NCBI GenBank assembly: GCA_017517745.1
Contig: JAFWYJ010000053.1
Coordinates: 1-64,000, forward strand
DNA from: Clostridia bacterium
GTDB lineage: Bacteria; Bacillota; Clostridia; Oscillospirales; CAG-272
Length of the DNA stretch: 64,000 nucleotides
Reading direction: 5' to 3'
In this document: one piece after another, positions 31,403 to 39,729 of the stretch
Layout: every line of letters starts with the position of its first letter
How positions within the stretch are numbered: position 1 is the first letter of the stretch
The notes under the pieces: generated by a model
The model's database searches: none
The model's input: only the letters and a program-made list of their open reading frames with translations
Told to the model about the DNA's origin: nothing
Translations under genes and position numbers: made by a program

Positions 31403-31568
31403 TGCAATGAAGCGCACCTGCGGTGCATGAAAAATGAAGCAGGACTTCGTCCTGTGAAGCGAGCCTTCGGCTCACGAAGAGGTTAGAGTGAGCTTCGCTT
31501 CACGCGAGCGTAGCGAGTGCTTCACGGTGCAACGCACCGCTTCATGTTTGCGAAGCAAACGCTTCATT
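31403..31568. repeat. Hairpin array B with GCTTCAT spacers
   Basis: Opens with the same GCACC-TGC-GGTGC and GAGCC-TTC-GGCTC units as array A, then GCTTCAC/GCTTCAT spacers separate GGTGC-AAC-GCACC and GTTTGC-GAA-GCAAAC. The final GCTTCAT abuts the -35 box at 31567. Confidence 0.8.
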
Positions 31569-31677
31569 GACAAAGCATTGAATTTGTGATATAATGATTT
31601 CAACAAATAATCATAAAACCTCTGGACTTCTCGCAATCTTTCGGTATCATGTGTGTTACCACCCGAAAGGAGCGAGA
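31567..31677 (+). promoter_or_regulatory. Module 3 promoter and conserved leader
   Basis: TTGACA (31567-31572), 17 bases, TATAAT (31590-31595). The leader has both CTTTCGG and CCGAAAGGAG as in module 1. Confidence 0.75.
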
Positions 31678-31760
31678 AAAAGATAGAAATGCTTGATTTT
31701 GAGAGAAACAAGACACTTTTCAATAATTATGTAAGCTATATTAATACAAAAGGACGGTGA
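31678..31760 (+). pseudogene. Module gene A, copy 3, internal deletion
   Basis: The leader runs directly into AAAAAGATAGAAATGCTTGA, which corresponds to the KKIEMLD codons in the middle of the intact gene. The first ~60 codons including the start are gone. A short C-terminal part remains before gene B. Confidence 0.75.
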
Positions 31761-31765
31761 CAATT

Positions 31766-32599
31766 ATGAAAAAGCAAAAATCGTCTAAAAGACGTTCCTT
31801 GGGAGATGATATTATGAATTCCAAGCCGGCGGTATTGGTGCTTGCCATTGCAAGCATTCTTCTTGGTCTCTTTTTTATTTTTTCTCAAAACGCAAACGCA
31901 CCTATTCCGCGTTCAGAGGCGGTTTCGTATTCGGGAGAATTTGAAGAATATGAGGTGTGGAGAAATTATCGAACGATACATTTCAAAGACGGATCTACTT
32001 ATGAAGTATACCCTCATACCGAAACACAAGCCTTCCAAAATATGATGAAATCACTTGAAAAAGGCACGAGGTTGTATATTTTGGTAAATCCCAACAACGA
32101 CTGCGTTGTGGAAATCAAAACCGATACGGAAGAGCTTTTGAATTTTGAAACGTCACAAGCTGAAATCGATTCCTACGATAATGGATATATTGCAATAGGA
32201 ATTGTGGCGTGTATCGGTGGTGTGTTTTTGATTTGGTATGTGATTGCTTCATCAAATTATAAGCGCAAGGAAAAGGCGAGACATACAAAGAAGGAAAAAG
32301 CTGTAATAGTCGGAGAGAATGATATCGGACTCCGACGGGCAGACTGTTCTATCAAAAGCAAAATATTGCTCGAAGCATCGGAGAAAGGGTATAAAATATG
32401 TTATCGCCGTGTAAGGAGTGTCAATGAACTGATTATAAACGGATTCGTCTATGATGAAAAAAAAGGAATCATTGAATTTGCGCATAATCTCAGCGCGGTT
32501 ATAGATGGTCACAAAATCGAAGCAGGTTTTGACGAAGACAGTTATAGCTACATAATATTTGACGGGCAGCGAATTGCGGAGAAGAGGCGTATCATTTAG
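31766..32599 (+). CDS. Module 3 gene B: membrane protein with DUF3592-like domain
   Basis: A 277-residue protein. A membrane segment (KPAVLVLAIASILLGLFFIF) precedes a beta domain (SYSGEFEEYEVWRNYRTIHF, YEVYPHT, GTRLYILVNPNNDCVVEI), then a second segment (AIGIVACIGGVFLIWYVIAS) and a cytoplasmic domain of about 100 residues (GLRRADCSIKSKILLEASEK to the end). ATG 31766 is chosen after AAAAGGA; a GTG at 31757 is possible. The cytoplasmic domain is not recognised. Different from the B genes of the other modules except for a similar small beta domain in module 2. Confidence 0.65.
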   Translation: MKKQKSSKRRSLGDDIMNSKPAVLVLAIASILLGLFFIFSQNANAPIPRSEAVSYSGEFEEYEVWRNYRTIHFKDGSTYEVYPHTETQAFQNMMKSLEKGTRLYILVNPNNDCVVEIKTDTEELLNFETSQAEIDSYDNGYIAIGIVACIGGVFLIWYVIASSNYKRKEKARHTKKEKAVIVGENDIGLRRADCSIKSKILLEASEKGYKICYRRVRSVNELIINGFVYDEKKGIIEFAHNLSAVIDGHKIEAGFDEDSYSYIIFDGQRIAEKRRII

Positions 32600-32646
32600 T
32601 GACAAACTACGCGGCATCCATTTTGTCAAGATCATGCAAAAAAAGA

Positions 32647-32686
32647 TTCCATAGTCGATACGATTTCGGCTATGGAATTTTGTTTT
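32647..32686 (+). terminator. Terminator of module 3
   Basis: TTCCATAG pairs with CTATGGAA, with an inner CGA/TCG, followed by TTTTGTTTT. Confidence 0.75.
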
Positions 32687-32729
32687 ATATGCCAAAATTG
32701 GCTCGTTTTTGCCCTTTAGACGCTCATTT

Positions 32730-32888
32730 CGGCGGTTCCCGTGGCGTTTTTTCATATACAAACGATCAATCCGCCAATCTTTGCTCCGACAAGACAGAAG
32801 CCGCGGGTTTTGTGCGTTGGCGGGTTCAATCGTTCGGGGAATAAATTTACAAAGAAATATTGTTTTATGTCAAATAATGTGATATAAT
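32730..32888 (+). repeat. 158-bp promoter unit, copy 1
   Basis: Nearly identical to 34165-34323 (a handful of differences). It contains ~17-bp inverted arms (AACGATCAATCCGCCAA and TTGGCGGGTTCAATCGTT) and ends in a promoter: TTGTTT, 17 bases, TATAAT (32883-32888). Confidence 0.85.
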
Positions 32889-32916
32889 GAAATATCAAAC
32901 TATAGGAGGCGGTCGA

Positions 32917-33849
32917 ATGAATTGTTATCCTTTTATCAACTCTTGTGATATTCGAAATCACCTGGAAGAAAAGAATTATCAATTTTCCACCTTAGAGAGT
33001 GCGTGGCTCGTAAAACAAAGCAGAAATACAACGATTGATGAGCGTCATTGTGCGTGGAATGAGATTATTCAAACTATGCCGGACTGTGAGGTCAGATCGC
33101 TGAACCCTGACACGCCTGTTTTGAAAAGCATTCATGACATGTTAAAAAAATATATGGAAATTGAAAACGACTTGCTCAAACAATTTTACAAAGACGAAGC
33201 AAATGCAGCATACGTCTATCAGCGTTGCTACGAGTGGAGCGACGGCAATGTATGGAGTTGCAAGGTTTTTCCTTCTTATCAATCGTGCAAAGAAAGCTAT
33301 CAAGTGGATGAAGATGTATTATTTGTCAAATTTGGTAAGACATATATTGACGGCAAGGGCGAAAAAATCGAGTTGATCACAACGCCTGACCTTGTTCCCG
33401 TTTTGATCACCTCAAACGATTTTGATGATGACGAATGTGATATTATTTATCATGATTTTTGGGATGTCAATCCGAATTTCCCAACACCTTTTTCGGAAGG
33501 TGATATTCTTACGTACGCCTATGGAAAATATGAATCCAAATCCAGTCGAGAAACAACCTTTGTCTTAACCAAAAGAACGACGGAGCTCATGAATACACAT
33601 GGCCCTTCTCCAATTTTCTGCGATTTTGACGTTGATAAGTTGGAATATCGATACCACGGATACAGGGTGGATGATGATCTCGATCTTTCACACGTGCAGT
33701 ATTACTGGTATATGGATCTGGAAATTGCAAACGAGCGTATGGATGGTTTTGATTCTAAAGAACATCTCTTACGTATCGTTAGTTCTTATCTCAAAGGGGA
33801 ACTTGATCTTCCCGATGTGCTTGATGCACAAAAATATGCAAATTCTTAA
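32917..33849 (+). CDS. Conserved hypothetical protein of Clostridia islands
   Basis: A 310-residue soluble acidic protein starting MNCYPFINSCDIRNHLEEKN with an AGGAGG site. N-terminal features include FSTLESAWLVKQSR, TIDERHCAWNEIIQTMPDCE and LKSIHDMLKKYM. The rest is beta-rich with many Asp/Tyr (YEWSDGNVWSCKVFPSYQSC, FDDDECDIIYHDFWD). I recall similar unnamed proteins in Clostridia accessory regions but no function. Its promoter unit is shared with the gene at 34370. A terminator follows at 33857. It could be a conflict-system or regulatory component; not shown by sequence. Confidence 0.7.
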   Translation: MNCYPFINSCDIRNHLEEKNYQFSTLESAWLVKQSRNTTIDERHCAWNEIIQTMPDCEVRSLNPDTPVLKSIHDMLKKYMEIENDLLKQFYKDEANAAYVYQRCYEWSDGNVWSCKVFPSYQSCKESYQVDEDVLFVKFGKTYIDGKGEKIELITTPDLVPVLITSNDFDDDECDIIYHDFWDVNPNFPTPFSEGDILTYAYGKYESKSSRETTFVLTKRTTELMNTHGPSPIFCDFDVDKLEYRYHGYRVDDDLDLSHVQYYWYMDLEIANERMDGFDSKEHLLRIVSSYLKGELDLPDVLDAQKYANS

Positions 33850-33856
33850 GGAACTT

Positions 33857-33898
33857 CCCGAACAGCATCATACCCTGGTGCCGTTCGGGGACTTTTTC
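33857..33898 (+). terminator. Terminator after the 310-residue protein gene
   Basis: CCCGAAC pairs with GTTCGGG, followed by GACTTTTTC. The right arm and tail (CGTTCGGGGACTTTTT) recur in the terminator at 35273. Confidence 0.75.
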
Positions 33899-33908
33899 TA
33901 ATTCTCTC

Positions 33909-34190
33909 TCAAAGCATAACCGTGATCTCGCTGCCGTCCTTCAGCGAATACACCAAGCGGTCATCGTTGTAGACGGTTACACGTTCAACTACAGCGTGCC
34001 ACAGCTTTTCGTCAAACTCGATGGGCGGAGCTTCAAGCTCGGTGAGCTCGGAGAGCATACCGCCGATGGCAACCGACTCCGCTACCATTCGCTTACGCTT
34101 TTCGGTGAGCCGTTTATGCTTTTCTTCCTCGGCACGGAAGCGGTCGGTGAGGTCATTGTAACGGCGGCGGTTCCCGTGGCGTTTTTTCAT
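33909..34190 (-). pseudogene. C-terminal fragment of a large serine recombinase
   Basis: About 93 residues: MKKRHGNRRRYNDLTDRFRA, EEEKHKRLTEKRKRMVAE, then FDEKLWHAVVERVTVYNDDR, LVYSLKDGSEI. The coiled-coil followed by F-D-E-x-L-W-x-x-x-V-E/D-x-V-T-V-Y and L-x-D-G-x-E-I is the C-terminal signature of TnpX/CTn-type serine recombinases (~500 residues). The catalytic domain is absent. Its 5' side runs into the 158-bp repeat. It marks an old insertion of a serine-recombinase element. Confidence 0.75.
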
Positions 34191-34323
34191 ATACAAACGA
34201 TCAATCCGCCAATCTTTGCTCCGACAAGACAGAAGCCGCGGTTTTTGTGCGTTGGCGGGTTCAATCGTTCGGGGAATAAATTTACAAAGAAATATTGTTT
34301 TGTGTCGAAAAATGTGATATACT
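34165..34323 (+). repeat. 158-bp promoter unit, copy 2
   Basis: Second copy of the unit at 32730-32888, ending in TTGTTT, 17 bases, TATACT (34318-34323). Its left end overlaps the recombinase fragment codons for HGNRR, so the repeat may have started as recombinase-element DNA. Confidence 0.85.
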
Positions 34324-34369
34324 AAATTGCTGACCATATAATATTTTTATGATAAAGAGGGTAGCTTCA

Positions 34370-35260
34370 ATGAAAATTGTTGATATCAATCACTTGATCG
34401 ATGGCGGAAAGGCTATCTATGACCACATGACCGCAACGCAGTATAGTGTTGATCGATCTTGGGAGCATTGTCACGGTGCTTTTTTGAAGATCAAACAGAA
34501 ATATCACAACCCCAAAACGGAGATGACCCCGGAGGAAAGGGATTTTTTGTGCTTGAGTTTGGGATGGTATTTGGCAAGCTGGGGAATGTTGAGAAACTCT
34601 TTTTTGAATGAGTATAGTCATGAGATTCACCGGGATGCCATCCGAGTGATTTATGACCACCGTTGGGACGCCTTGTGGGATATTGATTATGCGGCATTAA
34701 CTTCAAATCAAGCAGAGCTCATCCAAACTCTTGCGAAAGAATTGGAAGATACGTATAAAGGCATACATCACTTTGAAAGAGATGATTACCGGCTAACGGA
34801 TACGTTAAAAACCAAAATCCTGCTGGGAACAGTTGCTTGTGTGCCCGCCTACGATCGTTTCTTTGTGTGTGCCCTTAGGCATTCATTGAAGAAAGCCAAT
34901 TTTTGCGCCGAGTCTCTTTTGGAATTGAAAAAGGTATATATAGCTTTCGAAACACATTTTGATTCAATGAAAACGTATTGCAGTCGCGGCAATTACCCTT
35001 CGGCAAAGCTCTTGGATATGTGCTTTTTCGAATACGGAGTAAAACTTTCAAACATTGAAGAAAAGTCCAAAAAGATTATGAAGTCACACATCCCCGATTT
35101 TAATTCGAGAAACAAAGCGGGGCGTGATATAACAAATTTTGTTTGCCTTTATGTTATGCACGGAAACGGCGTGAAGAGCATTGAAAGTTTGTCCCGAATT
35201 TATCATACGAACGCTACAATCTACGATTCGATACGGCAAGAAGTCTTGTTAAAATTATAA
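34370..35260 (+). CDS. Hypothetical protein driven by the duplicated promoter unit
   Basis: A 296-residue, mostly helical soluble protein (MKIVDINHLIDGGKAIYDHM, LSLGWYLASWGMLRNSFLNE, VPAYDRFFVCALRHSLKKAN). No family recognised. The block W-Y-L-A-S-W-G-M-L-R-N and V-P-A-Y-D-R-F-F look conserved-type motifs. The C-terminal part (KAGRDITNFVCLYVMHGNGV) is more hydrophobic. ATG 34370 follows AGAGGG; an ATG 7 codons upstream is possible. Not similar to the protein at 32917 despite sharing its promoter unit. Confidence 0.65.
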   Translation: MKIVDINHLIDGGKAIYDHMTATQYSVDRSWEHCHGAFLKIKQKYHNPKTEMTPEERDFLCLSLGWYLASWGMLRNSFLNEYSHEIHRDAIRVIYDHRWDALWDIDYAALTSNQAELIQTLAKELEDTYKGIHHFERDDYRLTDTLKTKILLGTVACVPAYDRFFVCALRHSLKKANFCAESLLELKKVYIAFETHFDSMKTYCSRGNYPSAKLLDMCFFEYGVKLSNIEEKSKKIMKSHIPDFNSRNKAGRDITNFVCLYVMHGNGVKSIESLSRIYHTNATIYDSIRQEVLLKL

Positions 35261-35272
35261 ATCCACAAATCT

Positions 35273-35308
35273 CCGAACGACCCCCAAAGCCGTTCGGGGA
35301 CTTTTTGT
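35273..35308 (+). terminator. Terminator after the 296-residue protein gene
   Basis: CCGAACG pairs with CGTTCGG, followed by GGACTTTTTG. Confidence 0.8.
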
Positions 35309-35322
35309 TCTCTCAAAAGATA

Positions 35323-35351
35323 TTGACAATTCGCCCAAAAAGGAGTATAAT
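35323..35351 (+). promoter_or_regulatory. Promoter of the DUF554 gene
   Basis: TTGACA (35323-35328), 17 bases, TATAAT (35346-35351). Confidence 0.8.
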
Positions 35352-35406
35352 TTGGGATGGCGACGAGAGACGTCGCCAATTGACTACGAAGAAAGACGGA
35401 TGGAAC

Positions 35407-36135
35407 ATGTACGGACTTGGAACAATCATTAACGTCGCCGCCATTGTGGTCGGCGGACTTCTGGGCATGCTGTTCGGGCGGTTTATCGGCGAGCGGCATC
35501 GCGATATGCTATGCAAAGCCTGCGGGCTTTCGGTGATCTTTATCGGTTCTGCCGGAGCACTCAAGGGGATGTTTTCGGTGGTGGACGGCAAGATCGTTTA
35601 CGGCGGAGATTTTCTGATCATCGGCTGTCTTGCGCTCGGCGCACTGATCGGTGAGATCATTGATATTGAGGGCGGATTTGAAAAGTTCGGCGCGTGGCTG
35701 AAGAAGAAAACGCACAGCACGGGGGACGGTCATTTTATCGAGGGCTTTGTCAGTGCTTCGTTTACGGTCTGCATCGGCGCGATGGCGATCGTCGGCTCGA
35801 TCAACGACGGGATCTACGGTGATTACACGATCCTTGCGACAAAATCGATCCTTGACTTCATCATTCTCATGGTGATGTCGGCGTCTCTTGGAAAGGGAAC
35901 CATCTTCTCGGCGATTCCCGTGGCGATTTTGCAGGGCGGCGTGACGGCGCTGTCCCTCCTCATCAAGCCGATCATGACCGAAACGGCGTTGCTTTATCTT
36001 TCTGTGGTCGGAAACATTTTGATCTTCTGCGTCGGCATCAATCTGGTGTTTGGCAAAAAGATCAAGGTGGCAAACCTCTTGCCCGCGATCGTGCTTGCGG
36101 TTGGAGCGGCATTCCTTCCGATCGCGCTGATCTGA
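35407..36135 (+). CDS. DUF554 (YdfK/YqgA-type) membrane protein
   Basis: A 242-residue protein with about seven membrane segments, starting MYGLGTIINVAAIVVGGLLG with the family's G-T-x-x-N-x-x-x-I-x-x-G-x-x-G motif. Other conserved blocks are FIGSAGALKGMF, GALIGEIIDIE, GFVSASFTVCIGAMAIVGSI and the final GINLVFGKKIKVANLLPAIV. Role is unknown; possibly a transporter. The start is the only Met with the right N-terminus; the ribosome site is weak (GATGGA). Confidence 0.9.
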   Translation: MYGLGTIINVAAIVVGGLLGMLFGRFIGERHRDMLCKACGLSVIFIGSAGALKGMFSVVDGKIVYGGDFLIIGCLALGALIGEIIDIEGGFEKFGAWLKKKTHSTGDGHFIEGFVSASFTVCIGAMAIVGSINDGIYGDYTILATKSILDFIILMVMSASLGKGTIFSAIPVAILQGGVTALSLLIKPIMTETALLYLSVVGNILIFCVGINLVFGKKIKVANLLPAIVLAVGAAFLPIALI

Positions 36136-36140
36136 ATAAA

Positions 36141-36177
36141 AAAGAACGCAAACAAAGCTGTGTTTGCGTTCTTTTTG
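36141..36177. terminator. Bidirectional terminator between convergent genes
   Basis: AAGAACGCAAACA pairs with TGTTTGCGTTCTT, with runs of A and T on both sides. Confidence 0.85.
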
Positions 36178-36185
36178 TTTGTGCT

Positions 36186-37919
36186 TCAGTCCAAGATCGG
36201 CTCGACGCAGAACATCCGAAAATCCTTGCATCCCCAAGTGGATTTGGGAATGAATCGGATGCTTGTCAGCGTCTTGTTGACGTCAACGGTGACAAAACGC
36301 AGGTGGTTTTCGTGCGTTTCCCGCGTCACGTTGCCGTCGGCGTCGGTCATCTCGATCTGATATTCCCGGATCAGCGTCTCGGGCAGGCGGAAGCGATCCT
36401 CGCCCAAGGGATAGATATGCGGCATTTGTTGGAAGCTGCGGTTCAGCCATTCCACGAAATGACGGTTCAGATCGCTGTCGAACACCAATCGAAGCGCCTT
36501 GACGAATTGCGGCTTGCGGAAGCGGTATTTCACAAAGTCGCCGTCCTTGCCGATCCACAGGTTTTCATCGCCGCGCTCGCGCGCGTTGCAAACGATCGCG
36601 TGGTTGACCTCGGCGTTTTCCAATACGGATTTGTTGTCGCGCGCGACGTAGGGGAGATAGCAATCGTCAAACAAGAGTGTTTGTTGTAATTTCGCAACGT
36701 CGATTTCGCGATAGGGCTTGTTTTGGTTGACCATCTGCGCCACTGCCGTGCCGACCGCCTGTCCCATCATGGCACAGGTGGCAATGACGCGGCAGGAAGA
36801 AAACGCCGCGTGGGTCGCGCTGACGTTGCGGCCTGCGAAAAAGAGGTTTTCAAAGTCCTTGGAGTGCAGACTGCGCAACGGAATACCCCACGGCGAGGGG
36901 GAGGGGTGGTGGATGGTCGGATGTCCGCCGCGATAGTAGAATCCCTGCGGGAAATGATCGTCCATCGACCAGCCTGCGTAAGCCACCACGTCGTGGAATC
37001 TGCCGCCCGCCTCAACGTCGTGCTGGGTGAGGACGTGATCGCCCACGTAGCGTCTGCTCTCACGCTTGCCCGGCAAAAATTCGATCCAATCCATCTCCCA
37101 ATTTTCATAGCCGTGGTCGCCGTGGTTTTTGAAGTGATCCCAAACACCGAAGGCGATCTTCAACAGCTCGAATTTGAGCTGCTCGGTGTCGTGGATGCAA
37201 TCCGCATCTCCGCCAAGCTCGATCCACCACAAATGCTCAGCCAGCGAATATCTGCCGTTGCAGAAATGGCGGCAATCGGGGAGATCGTCGTCGGAGGCGT
37301 AGGTGTGTGCCCATTTGGGTGCGATGAAGGGCTTGGGGCTGTCTGTCTCGCGGATCTGAAAGGTACAGCTCATGCCCATGGTGCAGCTGTCGGCAACGTC
37401 GGGCGGGATCGTCTCGTTGTATTCGCTTTTCGCCTCGCGTCCCATGCGGAATTCCGCGCCCGTCAGCGGTGCCAGAATGCCGTCGCCCGAGCAGTCGGCG
37501 TAATATTTGGCGTATACGGTGTGGTAGGTCTCGGTGGTCAACTGCCATCCCGTGACCGAGACGATGCTGTTTTCGTTCGTTTTGGCTTTCAGGCAGGAGC
37601 AGTTCATCAGCGGTGTGACGTTTGGCTCGGTGTAGACCTTTTCAAAGAGGATGCTGTCCCAGACGTGATAGTTGGAGGTGGGGTTTCTGTAAAAATTTTC
37701 GAGGCAGATCTCCTCCAGAATGCCGGTTTCGCGGTTGTTTTTGCCGTATGCGCCGCCGATCGGCACGCGGATCTCGCCCGAGGCGTTTCCGCCAAACACG
37801 GGGCGGTCGTGCATCAGAACGACGCGCACGCCCTTTCTTGCGGCGGCGATTGCGCAAAGAACGCCCGCCATTCCGCCACCGACCACGCACAGGTCGGCAT
37901 CGTGACGTAAATTTCTCAA
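36186..37919 (-). CDS. FAD-dependent oxidoreductase, PF12831-type
   Basis: A 577-residue protein. The FAD dinucleotide motif is CVVGGGMAGVLCAIAAARKG at the N-terminus, followed by VFGGNASGEIRVPIGG. YYADCSGDGILAPLTGAEFR and LFFAGRNVSATHAAFSSCRV, GQAVGTAVAQMV complete the flavin site. The C-terminal ~130 residues are a beta-sandwich-like add-on. Such enzymes are common in gut bacteria beside sugar-responsive regulators, with unknown substrates. Start is TTG 37919 with GGGAGGA 9 bases upstream; no ATG fits. Divergent from an AraC gene that probably controls it. Confidence 0.88.
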   Translation of the reverse strand: MRNLRHDADLCVVGGGMAGVLCAIAAARKGVRVVLMHDRPVFGGNASGEIRVPIGGAYGKNNRETGILEEICLENFYRNPTSNYHVWDSILFEKVYTEPNVTPLMNCSCLKAKTNENSIVSVTGWQLTTETYHTVYAKYYADCSGDGILAPLTGAEFRMGREAKSEYNETIPPDVADSCTMGMSCTFQIRETDSPKPFIAPKWAHTYASDDDLPDCRHFCNGRYSLAEHLWWIELGGDADCIHDTEQLKFELLKIAFGVWDHFKNHGDHGYENWEMDWIEFLPGKRESRRYVGDHVLTQHDVEAGGRFHDVVAYAGWSMDDHFPQGFYYRGGHPTIHHPSPSPWGIPLRSLHSKDFENLFFAGRNVSATHAAFSSCRVIATCAMMGQAVGTAVAQMVNQNKPYREIDVAKLQQTLLFDDCYLPYVARDNKSVLENAEVNHAIVCNARERGDENLWIGKDGDFVKYRFRKPQFVKALRLVFDSDLNRHFVEWLNRSFQQMPHIYPLGEDRFRLPETLIREYQIEMTDADGNVTRETHENHLRFVTVDVNKTLTSIRFIPKSTWGCKDFRMFCVEPILD

Positions 37920-38035
37920 TGCTTGTTCCTCCCTTGAAGCTTTCGCGCTTTTTTGATAAATATATTATATACCATTGAAAAATCGATGTAAATGTGTTAT
38001 AATGCTGTAAAAATATAAAATATTTCGGAGAGACT

Positions 38036-38767
38036 ATGATTTTTTTGGACGCACATCTTGCATCCCGCAAGCAGTTTGAATTGTCGAGCGGCTATCAGCC
38101 GACGAGTGCGGTGTTTTTCTTGACGGACGGGAGCTTTGAGATCGAGCTGGACGGCACGGTACACACGGTGAAAAAGGGAGACGTGATCTATCTTCCGGGG
38201 ACGTTGTATTTCAAGCGACGCGTCATGGAGACGATCACCTTTTATCAGATCCGTTTGTCGGACGACGAGGCGTATGCCGATATGGGCGGCGTTTTGCGCT
38301 ATAAGGACGTGACATGGGTGGAGAGTGTGATCCGACTGTTGGAAAGCTCCGACGACAAGAGCGGCGGGCAGGAAAACGAGAAGAGCATCCTGTTGGAATC
38401 GCTGTTTTGCCGTTTGCGGATCGAGCGGTGCGGGGGATCGGAGGAGGACGCAAATCTGTTGCGGTGTGTCGATTATATGAACCTTCATCTTGCGGAGGAT
38501 CTCGATTTGAGCACCCTTTGTTCGGTTTCCGGGTATTCCAAAACGGTGCTCATCGAAAAATTCAGGAACGCCTACGGCACGCCGCCTATGCGCCATTTGA
38601 TCTCCTTGCGGCTGAACGAGGCGAGACGGCAGCTGGTGGACACGAGGCTTGCGATCTCGGAGATCGCCGAGCGGTGCGGCTTTCGTTGCCCGTATTATTT
38701 CAGCAATACTTTCAAGAGACACTTCGGGCAATCTCCGGGGCGCTACCGAAGGAATTTCTTGATATAA
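38036..38767 (+). CDS. AraC-family regulator with cupin domain
   Basis: A 243-residue protein: N-terminal cupin (FLTDGSFEIELDGTVHTVKK, GDVIYLPGTLYFKRR) and C-terminal AraC double HTH (LSTLCSVSGYSKTVLIEKFR; ISEIAERCGFRCPYYFSNTF, KRHFGQSPGRYR). It is divergent from the FAD oxidoreductase with 116 bases between. CGGAGAG precedes the ATG. Confidence 0.9.
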   Translation: MIFLDAHLASRKQFELSSGYQPTSAVFFLTDGSFEIELDGTVHTVKKGDVIYLPGTLYFKRRVMETITFYQIRLSDDEAYADMGGVLRYKDVTWVESVIRLLESSDDKSGGQENEKSILLESLFCRLRIERCGGSEEDANLLRCVDYMNLHLAEDLDLSTLCSVSGYSKTVLIEKFRNAYGTPPMRHLISLRLNEARRQLVDTRLAISEIAERCGFRCPYYFSNTFKRHFGQSPGRYRRNFLI

Positions 38768-38770
38768 ATA

Positions 38771-38799
38771 TTGACAATCTTTGGGGGATGTGCTATACT
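38771..38799 (+). promoter_or_regulatory. Promoter of the 291-residue membrane protein gene
   Basis: TTGACA (38771-38776), 17 bases, TATACT (38794-38799). Confidence 0.75.
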
Positions 38800-38852
38800 G
38801 AAGATGACGAAATTCTGTTTGCTTTTATCAACAATGAACGGAGGACATCAAA

Positions 38853-39728
38853 ATGAGAAATTTAACACTGAAAAGAACAAAAACCTTTGTGGCATGCCTT
38901 GGGAAGATGAAGGTTTACATCGAGGATTCTCTGTCAAGTGACATTGAGATCAACGGTATCCACTGCCGCAAGCTTGGAGAGCTGAAGAACGGCGAGGAAA
39001 AGACCTTTCAGATCGACGAAGGCGCGGCAAAGGTGTTTGTCATTGCCGATAAATTGAGCAAAAATTATTGCAACGAGTATTATCAAATTCCCGAGGGAAC
39101 GGAGGACGTTGTTCTTTCGGGAAAAAACAGATACAATCCCGCGAATGGAAACGCGTTCTGTTTTGACAACAACGATAGCGAGGAAATCATTGCCAATCGC
39201 AAGAAAAATACCAAGAAGGGCTTGATCGTGTTGATCATTGCCGCTGTTTTCGGTGTTGTTTTGGGATTCGTGCTCACTTCGGCTCTGCTGCCCAAAAAGG
39301 CAGTGGAACCGAAAACCTTCTCACAGGGCGGGCTCACCGTTACGCTGACGAATGAGTTCAAAAAATTCGATTCGGACAATCATGTCGCCTCCTTTTCTTC
39401 CGCCAAGGTTGCTGTGTTTGCTGTGAAGGATTCGTTTTCCATGATGGAAGGTCTTGAGGACTATACGCTCGATCAATATTTGGATTTGGCGCTCAAAGTT
39501 CACAATTTGAGTTCCCAAAACGAGCTGAACGTTAAGGGGCTGAAAGGCTTTGTGTATGACAGTACGAATCCCGACACGAAGGACGAATACCGATACTTTT
39601 CTTACGTATACAAGTCCGATGATGCGTTTTGGATTGTTCAGTTTGCGGTGAAAACCCAAAATGCCGATCGGTATGAGGAGCAAATTGTCGAATGGGCAAA
39701 GTCAGTAACCTTTTTCAACAAAAAATGA
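38853..39728 (+). CDS. Hypothetical single-pass membrane protein
   Basis: A 291-residue protein with an AACGGAGG site. Residues 1-115 are a soluble beta-rich domain (MKVYIEDSLSSDIEINGIHC, ...KLGELKNGEEKTFQIDEGAA). One membrane segment lies near 122-145 (GLIVLIIAAVFGVVLGFVLT). Residues 150-291 form an outer domain with YTLDQYLDLALKVHNLSSQN and YVYKSDDAFWIVQFAVK, a PsbP/DUF-like lipid- or ligand-binding pattern. Function unknown. Confidence 0.7.
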   Translation: MRNLTLKRTKTFVACLGKMKVYIEDSLSSDIEINGIHCRKLGELKNGEEKTFQIDEGAAKVFVIADKLSKNYCNEYYQIPEGTEDVVLSGKNRYNPANGNAFCFDNNDSEEIIANRKKNTKKGLIVLIIAAVFGVVLGFVLTSALLPKKAVEPKTFSQGGLTVTLTNEFKKFDSDNHVASFSSAKVAVFAVKDSFSMMEGLEDYTLDQYLDLALKVHNLSSQNELNVKGLKGFVYDSTNPDTKDEYRYFSYVYKSDDAFWIVQFAVKTQNADRYEEQIVEWAKSVTFFNKK

Positions 39729-39729
39729 T

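Noticed and set aside
30264..31568. CRISPR array
   Set aside because: The repeats are 7-base spacers around hairpins of changing sequence; there are no 25-37 bp direct repeats with unique spacers and no cas genes.
36723..37910. 395-codon plus-strand frame opposite the FAD oxidoreductase
   Set aside because: Antisense shadow of a gene with a clear FAD motif.
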